A stretch of 64,000 bases of DNA from Avena insularis (GCA_023614405.1 CM042688.1:444158028-444222027), one strand, 5' to 3'. Positions 26,801-38,252 are shown, numbered from the stretch's first letter. The notes: a model not told the origin generated them from the letters alone. A program made the numbers and translations.

Positions 26801-28469
26801 TGTCATTGCAGGTCTGTTCTTCTAAACAAACCACATAAGGATCCCCCAGTGTTATTGCATGTGTGTTCTTTTCATGAACCACAGCTAGAGTCATTGCATG
26901 TGTGTTCTTCTTAACAACCCACATAAGGATCCACCAATGTCATTGGATGTGTGTTCTTCTCATGAACCACACATGGATCCACCAATGGCATTGCATGTAT
27001 GCTCTTTTCATGAATCACAACTAGAGTCATTGCATGTCTGTTACTTCCATAAAACACATATGGATCCACCGGTGTCATTGCATGTCTGTTCTTTTCATGA
27101 ACCACATCTAGAGTCATTGCATTTCAATTCTTTTCATGAACCACACATGGATCCACCAGTGTCATTGCATGTATGTTCTTATCATGAACCACACATGGAT
27201 CCACTAGTGTCATTGCACGTCTGTTATTTTCATGAACCACACCCAGTGTCATTGCATGTTTGTTCCTCTAAACAAACCACATAAGGATCCACCAGTGTCA
27301 TTGCATGCGTGTTCTTTTCATGAACCACACATGGATCTACCAGTGTCATTGCATGTCTGTTCTTTTCACAAACCACATAAGGATCCACTAGTGCCATTGC
27401 ATGTCTGTTCTTTTCATGAACCCCATAAGGATCCACCAGGGTCATTGGATGTGTGTTCTTCTCATGAACCACACATGGATCCACCAGTGTCATTGCATGT
27501 CTGTTGTTTGCATGAACCACACGCAGTGTCATTGCATGTCTATTCCTCCAAACAAACCACATAAGGATCCACCAATGTCATTACATGTCTGTTCTTTTCA
27601 TGAACCACACATGGATCCACCAGTGTCATTGCATGTGTGTTCTTTTCATGAACCACAGCTAGAGTCATTGCATGTGTGTTCTTCTAAACAAATCACACAT
27701 GGATCCACCTAGTGTGATTGCATGTCTATTCTTTTCACAAACCACACATAGATCCACCAGTGTCATTGCATGTGTGTTCTTTTCATGAACCACAGCTAGA
27801 GTCATTGCATGTATGTTCTTTCCACAAACCACACATGGATCCACCTAGTGTGATTGCATGTCTGTTCTTTTCAGAAACCACACATGGATCCACCAGTGTA
27901 ATTGCATGTGTGTTCTTCTCATGAACCACAGCCAGTGACATTGCATGTCTGTTCTTCTGACAAACCACATAAGGATCCACCAGTGTCATTGCATGTCTGT
28001 TCTTCTAAACAAACCACATAAGGATCCCAAGTGTCATTGCATGTGTGTTATTTCATGAACCATAGCTAGAGTCCTTGCATGTGTGTTCTTTTCATGAACC
28101 ACGGCTAGAGTCCTTGCATGTGTGTTTTTCTAAACAAAACACATAAGGATACACCAGTGTCATTGCATGTCTGTTCTTTTCATGAACCACACTTAGTGTC
28201 ATTGCATGTCTGTTCCTCTAAACAAACCACACATGGATCCACCAGTGTCATTGCATCTGCGTTCTTTTCATGAACCACAGCTAGAGTCATTGCATGTGTG
28301 TTCTTCTAAACAAACCACATAAGGATCCACTAGTGTCATTGCATGTGTGTTCTTCTCATGAACCATACCCAGTGTCATTGCATCTGTGTTCTTCTCATGA
28401 ACCACACATGGATACACCAGTGTCATTGCATGTGCGTTCTTTTCATGAACCACAGCTAGAGTCATTGCA
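26800..28469. repeat. Right diverged flank of satellite array 1
   Basis: The 1267-bp pattern stops near 26800. What follows resembles the left flank more than the core: the module at about 28294 matches the left-flank module at 9403 in monomer order. This fits old unhomogenised edges around a younger core. Confidence 0.65.
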
Positions 28470-28551
28470 AGGCGGAAGTTGCGGTGTTGTCAAATGGGTA
28501 GATCTAGAGTGGCCCAAATTGATGCAGAAAACGCTGGACAAACTATGGTAA

Positions 28552-28946
28552 ATGACTGTTGAGTTGAAGGAATACGTATTCAGCTCACTTCTTGACAGTG
28601 TTGAGATGAAGCTATGGGAGCCAGTTGACACGACCAAGCATAAGCGAGATCTCAGGTAGGTGCAAGACAAGGTTAGCAAGTCGAGAAGGAGAGGGACACG
28701 ACGTTGGCCCTGAAGGCTAAAACAGAGCAAGAACTGACTCAAGCAAGGAATGATCTTCACCAGGCCAAAGTCCTGTAGTTCACAACTACGAGTATTGACA
28801 AGTGCATGAGGAAAAACACAGAGAAACAATTGAAGTTGTGCAAGGAAGATGCTAAAAGGAAGGAGCAGATGATTCGATCCTTGCTCTCACAGGAAGATAC
28901 GCATCGGGCTAAGATTAGGAAGATCAAGGAGATGTGTGATAACTAG
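28552..28946 (+). pseudogene. Coiled-coil protein remnant, function unknown
   Basis: Beginning about 80 bases past the satellite edge, the plus strand reads as a charged, coiled-coil-like protein broken by stops and a frame change. The first frame opens with MTVELKEYVFSS and stops at a TAG. A second frame then gives LALKAKTEQELTQARNDLHQ, a TAG, and KRKEQMIRSLLSQEDTHRAK to a terminal TAG at 28944-28946. The heptad-like Lys/Glu/Leu pattern is visible, but I do not recognise the family. It could be part of a retroelement. Confidence 0.4.
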
Positions 28947-29264
28947 TTATATTTAGCTTAAGCTCCGTGCCTTTTTAAGTTGTAATAGTTGTAGTTATTG
29001 ACCTAGTGGTCTGAACTATTTGCCCTGGAGTCCTGGGAGGAAAAAATTGGTCGCCCGTTAATCTGTCTTAACCTTGCATTACTTCCTTTTGTCTGACCAA
29101 TGCCCCTTGGATATTCCGCCTGTCGCTTCATCGTCCTCGTGTACAAATAGGATGCGCCACAGCGCGTCTCTTCGTCATCCATCCCCTCGTCCTCTCCAAT
29201 CTCCACTGCGCCGTCGCTTCGTTTTCCATCCCCTCGATCCCTCTCCAATCTCCACCGTGCCTTC
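28947..29264. other. Intergenic stretch, probable promoter side of the next gene remnant
   Basis: No coding sequence is recognised. The last 100 bases are rich in C, T and G, as in a grass gene leader, and run into the ATG at 29265. No clear TATA box was identified. Confidence 0.3.
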
Positions 29265-29764
29265 ATGGAGATGCCTGCGCTGAACTTCTACGAGGCGGTG
29301 ATGTTCGCGCACTTCGACATCCTCGTGCCGCTGGCCGCGATGGTGCCCCACGGATGGCGCATCAGCTATGCAGGGGTGCCGGTGGCTCTGCTCCCTGGCC
29401 GAGCCGAGAAGGAGAGCGAAATCACGGCGTGCCGCCGCCAGATGTCCGCATGGAAGAGGCGCTGCCCCGGTACGCGGCGGCCAGACCGTACTGGCCGACG
29501 CTGTTCAAGAAGGAGCAGAAGGCCAAGATTGGCAACCGCATCATTGATGGGCGCGTGGTGCACCGGGATCTCCACAACCGAGAAGGGCGGGAGAGGTTCT
29601 GGTCCGTCCCTAGACGGACCAAGTACACCGTCATCACCGCCGCTCGACGCGAAGAGGTGCTCCGTCTCACGAACAATGCAGAAATCATGGAGGTTCCGTC
29701 TGACGATGACGAGGAAGCCGGTGGCTCGGAGGATAGTGGCAGCGGAAGTGAAATTGTTGACTAG
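29265..29764 (+). pseudogene. Small grass protein of unknown function, frameshifted
   Basis: The ATG at 29265 starts MEMPALNFYEAVMFAHFD and reads through GWRISYAGVPVALLPGR to about 29440. The continuation is in the frame one base over: ALPRYAAARPYWPTLFKKEQ, GRERFWSVPRRTKYTVI, then an acidic tail (EVPSDDDEEAGG...SEIVD) to TAG at 29762-29764. The layout (short N-terminal block, R/Y/W-rich middle, acidic C-terminus) resembles small lineage-specific grass proteins of unknown function, but no named domain is recognised. GC content is higher than in the flanks, which supports a real former gene. A one-base indel near 29440 or a sequence error explains the split. Confidence 0.5.
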
Positions 29765-30471
29765 TGGTTTAATTAATGTAGGATGTGAAATCGCACCTTT
29801 GTTTAGAAGAATTTGTGGTTGAATTAATGAAATGCCTCGATTTAGATCTCTGTCCCGGATTGGGAACGTGACCATGGACCAAAGACCCCTTTTCTACTAG
29901 TGTATTCTGACATTGGTGGTTTGTTTAAACGCAATCTACGTGGATTGTGCCGCATGAAAATGGCACAACCACAATTTATAAAGTGGAAGCACGTACACCC
30001 GGTTACTAGAGATCCGGGAGCTTCGCCAGATGCAGGGGATGTAGTAGTAGAGAGGCGTTGAGATAGACGGGCTCAAGATTAGGCCAGAAAGTGGTACCGA
30101 TTTCCTCCTCATCTGGACATTATCGGTTGCCATTGCTGTTTATTTTGCCACATCGTTGTGCAACATCTGAAATAAGTTGCTGCTTCCTGGAGTGTGGCTG
30201 CTTAAATAATTTATTTCTGTGCCACTTACATTCAGTCGTATTTGGAGACTTCCTGCCCCTCAGCAATCGTGGAACTGGTGCTGCGTGTTTTCAGATAAAG
30301 TGGCACAATCACAATTTCGGATTCAACTACAGACTCGGGCGTTTCCAAACCCTAAGTCGCGGTACATTTTACTCAGAGAACGTGGGTGGATTGTTTCGCC
30401 CAGCAACATGCCACACATAGAGCTCCAGAATTTAACAGAATTACATATATAGGTTCAAGTTCGACACATTA
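29765..30471. other. Intergenic, no gene recognised
   Basis: This holds the 3' flanks of two convergent remnants. A weakly similar phrase, AAAGTGG or GTGGCACAA followed by CACAATTT, occurs near 29960 and 30298. Nothing else can be supported. Confidence 0.35.
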
Positions 30472-31370
30472 CTATGCATCTTCATTGCCAGCAGCCTTCT
30501 TCCGCAGCGTAGGTGCAAAGCCTTCACATCCACTGGCTTCTTCATTTCCTGCCTTCTTCCTCCTCCTTGGTGCCAATTTTCTTAGCTTCACGTACTCTGC
30601 ATCGCCGGGACAATGGGCACTAGAATCGTGTCCAGCATTATCTTTCCACTTGTTTTTAATTTCTTCGGGCAGCAAAATGACTGACCCGACAGTCATGTTT
30701 CTAACCTTGTGGTGCTTCCTGTCAAAGAAACAGGACTGCTGCATAACTTCCCAATATCTACAGAGTAAAGAAAACAAAAATTACAATTCAGCACAAACAT
30801 GCGAACCCCAAGAGACATTTGCTTACCAGGAGCTAATTGGATTCGAGCAACCACCCTTACCAAGAATAGAAGGGCGACTCCCAGTTGCAGCAGCTTCCAC
30901 ATCCAGTACATCACAATTCAGCTCAAACATGCAAGCCGAAGTATACCTTTTCATCAACCCAATTAGCTGACTGTCTCACATTAGAGGAACCATGATGCCA
31001 TGTTCATCCATGAAGCTAAACTTTGTAGTCTGCTTCGGCCATAATTCATCATGATTACGCAGAGCATCAACCATACCAGATATAGTGCAGATCTGCACAT
31101 GCGCTTCTTCCATCGTGATACAATGGGGTCCATACCACTTGCCCTTAGAGTTATACCTGAAGAGGACTACCGTAACCAGGTAAGGGGGGTCAGCGGATAT
31201 CCCACTTGATAGAAAACTGTGGACAAAATATGTTTATCACCGTTGGGCTAACAAACAATTTGAGGTTTAGTAGCCAGCTAGCAGTTATAATTTGTGCGAA
31301 TAGCAAAGAGAAGGGTAGCTCACCTGCTTGTAGCCAGAACTTCTTCTTCCTTGGTAGTAGGATCTGCCAT
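30472..31370 (-). pseudogene. Three-exon gene remnant, function unknown
   Basis: A consistent splice model exists on the minus strand. Exon 1 is 31370-31324, starting MADPTTKEEEVLATS, with donor GCAG|GTGAGC. Exon 2 is 31216-30827, after acceptor CCACAG, reading GISADPPYLVTVVLFRYNS, WYGPHCITMEEAHVQICT and KFSFMDEHGIMVPLM, with donor CTG|GTAAGC. Exon 3 is 30757-30472, after acceptor CTGTAG, reading YWEVMQQSCFFDRKHHKVRN and a basic C-terminus. Phases agree at both junctions. Exon 2 has an in-frame TGA after VPLM, and the exon 2/3 junction codon also becomes TGA, so it is probably dead. I do not recognise a domain. Confidence 0.5.
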
Positions 31371-31845
31371 CCTCCGAGTTGCTCGGCTCGTTGGCGGCGG
31401 AGGCGGGCTAGAGCTTCGCAACAGCGGCTACGACATGCGCCATTGGTGCTCGGGATCAGCGACTGGGCGCAGCAACTGGGCTCATCAACTTGGTACCGGA
31501 AGTCAAATGTCCGAAGGGATCGTCCTGCCTGGAGGGTGTATTCTGACGCTGCCGGTGCTAGGGGAAAGGTGGGAATGGATTTGTGAAATTGGTGAACGCA
31601 TCCAATCCACTTAGCTACTCGATTTGCCTAAAAGGTTGCCGCGTTGGCGCTCGCATCATGGACAGATGACCGACATGAGGGTCCCGACCGTCTACTTCAC
31701 GGGGCAATTTAACGGAATGTTTAAATTTGGCAGGGGTGAGATGAGTTTGCCTCGAAATGGCTCCTCTCAGTAGTTGGCGGCCCAACATTTCGAAACGCGG
31801 GAATTTCAGGCAACTTAGGTACCGCGATGCGCTGGCCTGCGAACT
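31371..31845. other. Upstream region of the three-exon remnant, reaching gypsy copy 2
   Basis: The sequence upstream of the minus-strand ATG is GC-rich up to about 31620, consistent with a leader or promoter, and then becomes unassigned DNA. No LTR for the following gypsy copy could be identified here. Confidence 0.3.
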
Positions 31846-33600
31846 TTGGTACCGCAGACGAACAGGCCCCCAGTTGATGAGGTAATCACCAAGGAATACG
31901 AAGAGGATTCAGATGGATCCTTGATCCCTGATGAACCAAAAAGCACTCTGTTGGATGGAAACATGGTTACCCCTGGTGCCCGTAAGATTCTCGAAGATGC
32001 CCTCACCACACCTATCAAGATGGCCGCACATCTTACACCTGCGAAGTTGGAGGACAAGGCCCAAGCCCTAGAAGCGCATCACCAAGTACTCCTTGATGAA
32101 ACGCATTGCAGCTGGGGGATAGCCTAGTTCCCTGCAACATTAGAAGACCTGGAATGGCCCTGAGTTAGCTAATAAAAATCCGGAAGTTCACAAGACCCTT
32201 TTCTAAGAAGACATAAGGGAAACCGGGTGTATGGCATGCCGGTAGAAAATGCTGCTACAGCGCAGGATATCCTGGCAAATAATCCAAGACCAGATCAGGT
32301 CTGGCTAAGTGTGAAACTACTCACCAAGGCCCTAGAGCAACAGAAGGTCGCCATGGCCGGTAGCAGAAAACTGGTCTCCAAATCTGACCAATGCCACATA
32401 GGGCACGGGTCGACATCAATATATAAGGCCACGACAGGAGCCCGAACGACACTACTGTTTAGACCCTCGGGAAGACAATTATTCAAGAACCAGATCTTCA
32501 CGATAGTAGAACAAACCCGCACGAAGCTAGAGCAACGTCGCCTAGCCGCACGGCGAGTCACCGTTGCAGTAATGGTCCAACAACAACCTCCCTAGTGACA
32601 GTCGAATAACCACAGGGAAGATGAAGAAGCTCGACATCAGGAGCAAGACCGACAAAGAATACCCCCTTCTAGACATACAAGCCTTCCGGTTGAGCCATGT
32701 AACCATGACGGCAATGACAAACACCACGCTAGATCAAGTCTGCATAGTGGACATCACCACAAAGCTCCGGATGGAGGAAACAATCCACCGGTTCCACCCT
32801 CTCCACCAATCAGCTCCCATAACGGCTCCCTTGGAGGCCAAGGAGGGAACCGATGAGGATACGGTGGAGGAGGAAACAAAAATTTGGATCCACGACGCCA
32901 TAGCCACACTGAACATCCAAGATGCTCCTTGTCACCAAGTGATGCCAGGCACCGGATCTACTCAAACATAGAGGAACGACGCTATGAGTCGGTAATATAT
33001 ATGTGGGACCAAAGTGCTTCAGGCCATGAATTCGACAATTAGATTTCCTGGAGGGATTCGCTATCTCTAGGAACATTCAACCCTATGACGGTGTGGCTCG
33101 GCCAGACACTTGGATCTAGGATTTCTTCCAGGACTGTTGCATCGCCAAAGGAGGAAACAGATTGGTCACGACCGGTATTTCCCGCTCATGCTGAGGAAGA
33201 CGGCTCAATCATGGCTCAGTGAACTCCCAGAAAACACTATCCATAACTGGTATGACATGCAAAGTGCTTTCTTTCATAACTTCGAGGGAACATACAGGAG
33301 ACCCTACACGGTCGGAGGTCTGTAGCGGTGCACCCATAAACCGGAAGAAATTTGCCGGGACTACCTCAGATGATGGATCAACACGAAGAACTCTTGTGAA
33401 GGAGTAAATGACTAGACCGCGATCGAAGCGTTCATCACAGGACTCCCAATCGGATTACTGTGCAATCGCCTGAAGTGCGACAAATTAAGTTACCAACTTT
33501 GGGGAGCTAATAGAGACGGCGAGAAAATATGTGGACGCTGACGATGATTCAAAGGGACTACTAAACGTACTAGTTGTGCCACTGTCAGCTAAACAGCCAA
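31846..33600 (+). pseudogene. Gag region of gypsy copy 2
   Basis: The N-terminal gag segment reads PPVDEVITKEYEEDSDGSL and KILEDALTTPIKMAAHLTPA. The capsid part (retrotransposon gag domain) is seen near 33070-33330: YDGVARPDTW, then MLRKTAQSWLSELPENTIHN and WYDMQSAFFHNFEGTY. Several stops and frame changes break it. It would form the virus-like particle shell in an active element. Confidence 0.7.
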
Positions 33601-33654
33601 AGCAGCAGACCCAGTAACACAAGAACAAGGATATACCCAATCCGGAAATCGCAA

Positions 33655-34780
33655 TAGTCAATGCAACTTTCAGGCCTAGAGGACAAGGATGCCATGGAGG
33701 CGGCCGAGGACGAGGCTATTGAACTTCTAGATTCCAAGGTAGAGGAGACCAAAAACCTGGCAGAACCTACTCTTGGGCCGACATTGCTCGTCCCACACTA
33801 ATGCAGAGTGTCGTTTCAATGAAGACATCAAGAGAGACGAATCCGCTAGCTACAGGGCCAAGTGACGAAAAGGAAAGAAAAATTCTAACAAAGACAAGGA
33901 GTCTAAGGAAGATTCTGACATGGAGGAGGCAGAAGCCTCAAATCCCAAGTTGGATGGAAAGAAGACCTTCCCAACCAAGAAATACACCTACACCTTCTTT
34001 CCTCGATCCCAAACGGCTAAGTTCAAATAGGCAGTGATGCATGAGCTCAACGCAATTGTTCTGGCTAGCCCTCAGCTTCTGGACTGGTCGGAAGTGACAA
34101 TTACCTTTGACCTAAGCAATGATCTACCTAAACCACACAGGCAAGGAAAATATGCTCTGGTTGTCAATCCATTGATCAAAGACTATGGGTTCTCCAAGAC
34201 CCTCATGGATGGTGGCAACAACATGAACATCATTTACATCAAAACACTGCGCCATATGGGGGTATCAGAAACACAGCTGAATTAAAGCTCCGTGGTTTTG
34301 CATGGAGTTGTCCCTAGACGACAAGCAAACTCTCTGGGAGAAATCACCTTGGATGCTACTTTTGCAACTGCAAGGAACTAACGGACGGAAGCACTTTCCT
34401 TTGAAATGGTACCATTCAAGAGCACATACCACACTATCTTTGGGCGTCCGGCTCACTAGGATTTTATGGCTCGCCCTTGTTATATTTACAACATGATGAA
34501 AATTCCAGGTCCCAATGGCGTCATCACGATCCGGGGAGACCTGGAGAAAGCACGAGTATGCAAGGACGGAAATGCCACCTTTGTTGAAGCCGTAATACAC
34601 ACCAAGGAGTACCAAGAGATCAAGAAGAACATCGACCTGTCCAAGATGCCCGCAACAAAGAAGGAGGTGACAAAGCTGACTCCAGAGTTCAACGCATTGG
34701 AAGATATGAAGACGACACAGTTGAAGGATGATGACCTCTCCAAGGTGACACATATAGGCGTAGGTTTAGGCCATTCATAG
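33655..34780 (+). pseudogene. Nucleocapsid and protease of gypsy copy 2
   Basis: The segment begins with NATFRPRGQG and a Gly/Arg-rich stretch. Relative to copy 1, about 14 codons covering the first half of the zinc knuckle are missing after TYSWADIA, and the frame shifts. The protease motif is TLMDGGNNMNII, with Asn-Asn in place of Ser-Ser after the active-site DGG. It continues RPCYIYNMMKIPGPNGVI and ends at TAG (34778-34780), the same place as the TAG in copy 1. Confidence 0.75.
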
Positions 34781-35760
34781 GAAAGCGCGCTCGTCGAGTT
34801 CCTCAAAGTTAATAAAGATATCTTCGCATGGCAACCATCTAACATGATCAGAGTACCTAGGGAACTTGCTGAGCACAGCTTAAATGTGTATCCTAACACT
34901 AAACCCGTCAAACAGTCTTTATGATGGTTCCATGATGAAAATCACAAAGCAATAGCTAAGGAACTATCTCGGCTCGAGTAAGCCAGATTCATAGAAGAGG
35001 TCATCCACACTGAGTTGTCGGCCAATCCTGTAATGGTCCCTAAAAAGGACACCATTGATTTAAGGATGTGTGCTGATTATACTGCCTTGAAAAAGGCTTG
35101 TCCCAAAGATCCGTTCGATCTACCTAGAATTGATCAAGTTATCGAGTCGACGGCAGGCTCGTAACTCCTATGTTTTCTCGGCGCATATTCCGGATATCAC
35201 CAAATTCTGATGAAGGAGTAAGACAAATTAAATACTTCATTCATCACGCCCTTCAGAATCTTCTGCTACGTGACGATGCCTTTTGTTCTCAAAAATGCAG
35301 GAGCTACGTACCAGTGCACTATGCAGCATTTCCTCCATGATCAAATTGGACACAATGTACATGCATATGTGGATGAGATAGCTGTGATGTTCAAAAATAA
35401 GGAAATGCTTATTTCTGACTTGGAGGAAATATTCAGTAATCTATGAAAATACAATATAATACTTAACTCGAAGAAGTGTTACTTTGGAATACAAGCTAGA
35501 AAATTGTTAGGTTTCATCATGTCCCAAAGGGGAATAGAGGTGAACTGTGACAAAATAAATGCTATACTCAACATTTCCAGGCCAACTCGCCTGAAGGACG
35601 TTCAACGACTAACTGGTTGCATTTCCACAGTCAGTCGGTTCTTAAGCTGGCTTGGTGAAAGAACCACACCATTATACAAGCTCTTGAAAAGACCAAGAAG
35701 TTTGTCTGGATTGATGAAGCTGAAGCTGCACTTCAGGAGCTGAAAGCCATACTCTCTTCT
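34781..35760 (+). pseudogene. Reverse transcriptase of gypsy copy 2
   Basis: Homology to RT continues in frame after the shared TAG. Extra stops occur at the positions of QSL*WF, RLE*AR, AGS*LL, KE*DK and SNL*KY. The active-site motif reads YVDE instead of YVDD. A frameshift near 35690 changes KLLK into an unrelated frame. It is clearly inactive. Confidence 0.82.
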
Positions 35761-36690
35761 TCCATAATCCTTGTAGCACCAGCACCACAGGAACCGATAT
35801 TTCTCTACTTAGCTGTGACAAATAGAGTTGTTAGTGTCGTCATGGTGGTGGAATGGCTGGAAGAAAAATAGGAGCACCTGGTGTAGCATTCACCTTATTA
35901 TGTCACTGAAGTCCCGACTGAACCAAAGAAAAGGTATCCTCATTACCAAAAGTTAGACTATGACATTGTTTTCAAAGCACAAGATTACAGTTGTGAGCAC
36001 AGCTCCCATGAGAGACATAATCAACAACAATGATGTCACAGAATGCGTCGCTAAGTGGAGAATTGAGCTAGTAGCTTTTAATATTGAGTATAAACCTCAC
36101 ACAACAATCAAATCCCAGATTCTTATAGACTTTGTCGTTGATTGGACAGAGACGGTAGAAAACACAGGTCTCCTAGAGCCGAAAGTTTGGACCTTGCACT
36201 TTGATGGGTCTAAAGCGCTCAGGAGCTCGGGGCTGGTGTGGTGCTCAAGTCATCCCAAGGCAATAACTTATTCTATGTATTGCAGATTCACTTCATAGTG
36301 ACAAATAACATTGCCGAATATGAAGGCATGTTGCATGGAATTTGAATTGCAAAAGACAACAGCATTCTCCGACTCATGTGTTACGGAGACTCGGATTTGG
36401 TTTCCTAGCAAGTATCCAATATTTGCAATGCAAATAAGCACATGGCAGCATACAAAGCTGTCATGGATGAACTAGCAAAATCGTTCGAATGGTTCGAAGT
36501 TCAACACATTCCCCAAATAGAAAACGAGGAAGCACATGCTCTATCAAGAATAGGCTCCGTGCGGAAAAAGTTCCCGGATGATACTTTTCTGGAGAACTTA
36601 AGAGTTCCCTCTATCACAGGAGTTGATGAGAAGTATCCGACCAAATCTGACTCGCCCCTCATAGCAGTTCTGGCTATACTTCCCAGCTAG
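35761..36690 (+). pseudogene. RNase H region of gypsy copy 2
   Basis: The TAG after EHLV (about 35885) is shared with copy 1. Downstream are VVSTAPMRDIINNND, the RNase H core start WTLHFDGSKALRSSG near 36190, NIAEYEGMLHGI near 36310, and FEWFEVQHIPQIENEEAHAL near 36490, in more than one frame because of indels. Confidence 0.75.
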
Positions 36691-36726
36691 ACAAAACCCT
36701 ATCAGGAATTCCTGGTAGATAAAAAA

Positions 36727-37356
36727 TTACCCAAAGACGAAGTTCTGAGCCAACAGATCGTCCGACGAGCAAAATCCTACAAAGTGGTGAGTGGTGAGAT
36801 CTATAAGCAGAGTGTGTCTAGGGTCTTTCAGCGCTGTGTTTCTCCGAAAAAGGAGTGGAAACCCTAAGGGAAATCCACGAAGGTGAATGCAGACATCACG
36901 CCACAGCCAAATCTTTAGTGGCAAAGGCTTTTAGACACAGATTGTTCTACCTAACAGCTAAGGCAGATGCCGAGAGGCTGGTCAAGACATGTAAAGGTTG
37001 CCAAAAGTACGCCAAACAATCAAATGTTCCAGTTGATCATCTGTGAACAATTCCGATTACATGGCCCTTTGCGGTCTGGGGGCTTGACATGGTAGGACCC
37101 TTTAAGAGGGCTCCAAGTGGATTTACCCACCTTCTTACGATGGTGGATAAATTCACAAAATGGATTGAGGCAAAACCCGTCACAAGTTGTGATGGAGCAA
37201 CAACCAAAAAATTAGTCGAGGATGTTATAATCCGACTCGGGTATCCACACAATATTATTACAGACAACAGGAGTAACTTTTCCATGGGAAAACTCATCTA
37301 ATTTTGCAATGATCAAGGGATCATACTCGATATTGCATCAATCGCACATCCATAAG
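36727..37356 (+). pseudogene. Integrase N-terminal part of gypsy copy 2, cut by an insertion
   Basis: The integrase zinc-binding region is seen as IHEGECRHHATAKSLVA, then CKGCQKYAKQ. The core follows with the first aspartate in WGLDMVGPF and the second in NIITDNRSNF. The sequence stops at ASIAHP just before the usual catalytic glutamate region, where the next element begins at 37357. The missing 3' part of integrase was not found later in the window. Confidence 0.8.
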
Positions 37357-38231
37357 TGTTAGGGCCCTGGAAACTAGGGTACCACATCCCGACGGTGTGC
37401 AGCCCCTAACGCCTCGAGATGTTGTACCCTAGCGAACCCTCATTACCTCATACAACGGTAGCGGCCGGGTCAACCCTCGAGAGGGTCCCTCCTCGTGAGG
37501 AAACGCCCTCCTGAGAGAAAGCGCTTGCAGAACCTCCTGAGGGTGCCTCGGAGTGTGCACTAGACCCTTCGGTAAAACCGCTGAGCAATCAACCGGCAAG
37601 CCGGGTCGCAACAAGGGATGCGGTCTCTATGCCCTCACCATTTGCCTCGGAAAAAGAATATCCGGTCCACCCACCTTTCCTTGTAGCAGGGGGACCGAAC
37701 ACCTCAGCGCAGCAGGTACGTCAGTTGCTGTTTGGGTGTAAAGGGGACAGTAGGCAGCGCCAGGTGAAGACAAGCTGGGAAAAGGGGGAGGCTACTTTAC
37801 TAACCAGCAAAGGTGCGTCTAGGTCCAAGAATCGATACACCATAAAGTAGCCTTGTAGACCAGCGCCTAGGGGGCAGCACTATGGTGACCCTTCCCCGTT
37901 CATAGAGCGGGGGAAGAGGCCCGACGATGCCCTATATAAGGAGCCCACCTCCTACCTTGCAAAGGATGGATCCCGGAGATCTAACACCCTAGACTTTCAC
38001 CCTCCATTGTAACCTCGCAAAGTACACGAGCAATACAACAAAGCAGGAGTAGGGGCTTTACCTCCTCATGAGGGTCCCGAACCTAGGTAAAAAAATCCCG
38101 GTGTCATATCTCTGTCGTGTGCTCGCTCCACCGCAATCGTTGTCGCAGAGTTCCTCCGGAATCGTGTGTTTAGCCTCCTTTGGAACCAAGGGATCGTTGG
38201 ACCCTAGTTCCTTCGCGGGACAAATCCGACA
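37357..38231 (+). repeat. Putative 5' LTR of the nested element
   Basis: The segment starts TGTTAGGGCCCTGG exactly where integrase homology is lost and ends CCGACA just before the primer-binding-site-like block, giving the TGT...ACA ends typical of LTRs (875 bp). A TATA box lies at 37933-37940. The five bases before it (ATAAG) would be the target duplication, but no matching copy was found because the other end is missing. The boundary rests on one LTR only. Confidence 0.7.
37933..37940 (+). promoter_or_regulatory. LTR TATA box
   Basis: TATATAAG sits in the LTR about 300 bases before its 3' end, preceded by GC-rich sequence and followed by a C/A-rich transcribed part. This is the usual position for a retrotransposon promoter. 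Confidence 0.6.
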
Positions 38232-38252
38232 TTTGGCGCGCCTGGTAGGGGG
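38232..38252 (+). other. Primer-binding-site-like block
   Basis: TTTGGCGCGCCTGGTAGGGG directly follows the LTR end and precedes the ATG at 38253. The position fits a tRNA primer binding site of a Ty3/gypsy element. The matching tRNA was not determined. Confidence 0.5.

Larger units (their letters stand above)
6054..28469. repeat. Satellite array 1 (39- and 48/49-bp monomers with higher-order structure)
   Basis: An uninterrupted 22.4-kb tandem array. Each monomer starts with a form of GTGTCATTGCATGT, continues TGTTCTTTTCATGAACCACA, and is either short (about 39 bp, ending CCCA or GCTA) or long (48-49 bp, ending in a GGATCCACC block). A third variant replaces TTTTCATGAACC with TTCTAAACAAACC. 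Length divided by mean monomer gives roughly 500 monomers; this is an estimate. The array starts inside the gypsy nucleocapsid sequence near 6053 and ends at 28469, where unrelated DNA begins (CAAGGCGGAAG). No gene is credible inside it. Short open frames occur on both strands because monomers of 39 and 48 bp are multiples of three. Confidence 0.97.
31846..37356 (+). mobile_element. Ty3/gypsy LTR-retrotransposon internal region, copy 2 (decayed)
   Basis: The plus strand carries gag, nucleocapsid, protease, RT, RNase H and the N-terminal two thirds of integrase, in the Ty3/gypsy order. It is riddled with stops and frameshifts. No 5' LTR is recognised, and the 3' end is cut at 37356 by another LTR element inserted in integrase. 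It shares its family with copy 1 at 3457-6053, which lies in the opposite orientation on the other side of satellite array 1. Confidence 0.88.

Noticed and set aside
6054..28469. CRISPR-like regular repeats
   Set aside because: There are no unique spacers between repeats; monomers abut directly, and the genome is eukaryotic.
29366..29875. Minus-strand 169-codon open frame
   Set aside because: It lies antisense to the small grass gene at 29265-29764, whose protein-like composition and start context are better.
29936..30330. Possible inverted or direct repeat of a MITE (GTGGCACAA/CACAATTT phrases)
   Set aside because: Similarity is limited to about 25 bases with gaps, and no terminal inverted repeats or target duplication could be seen.
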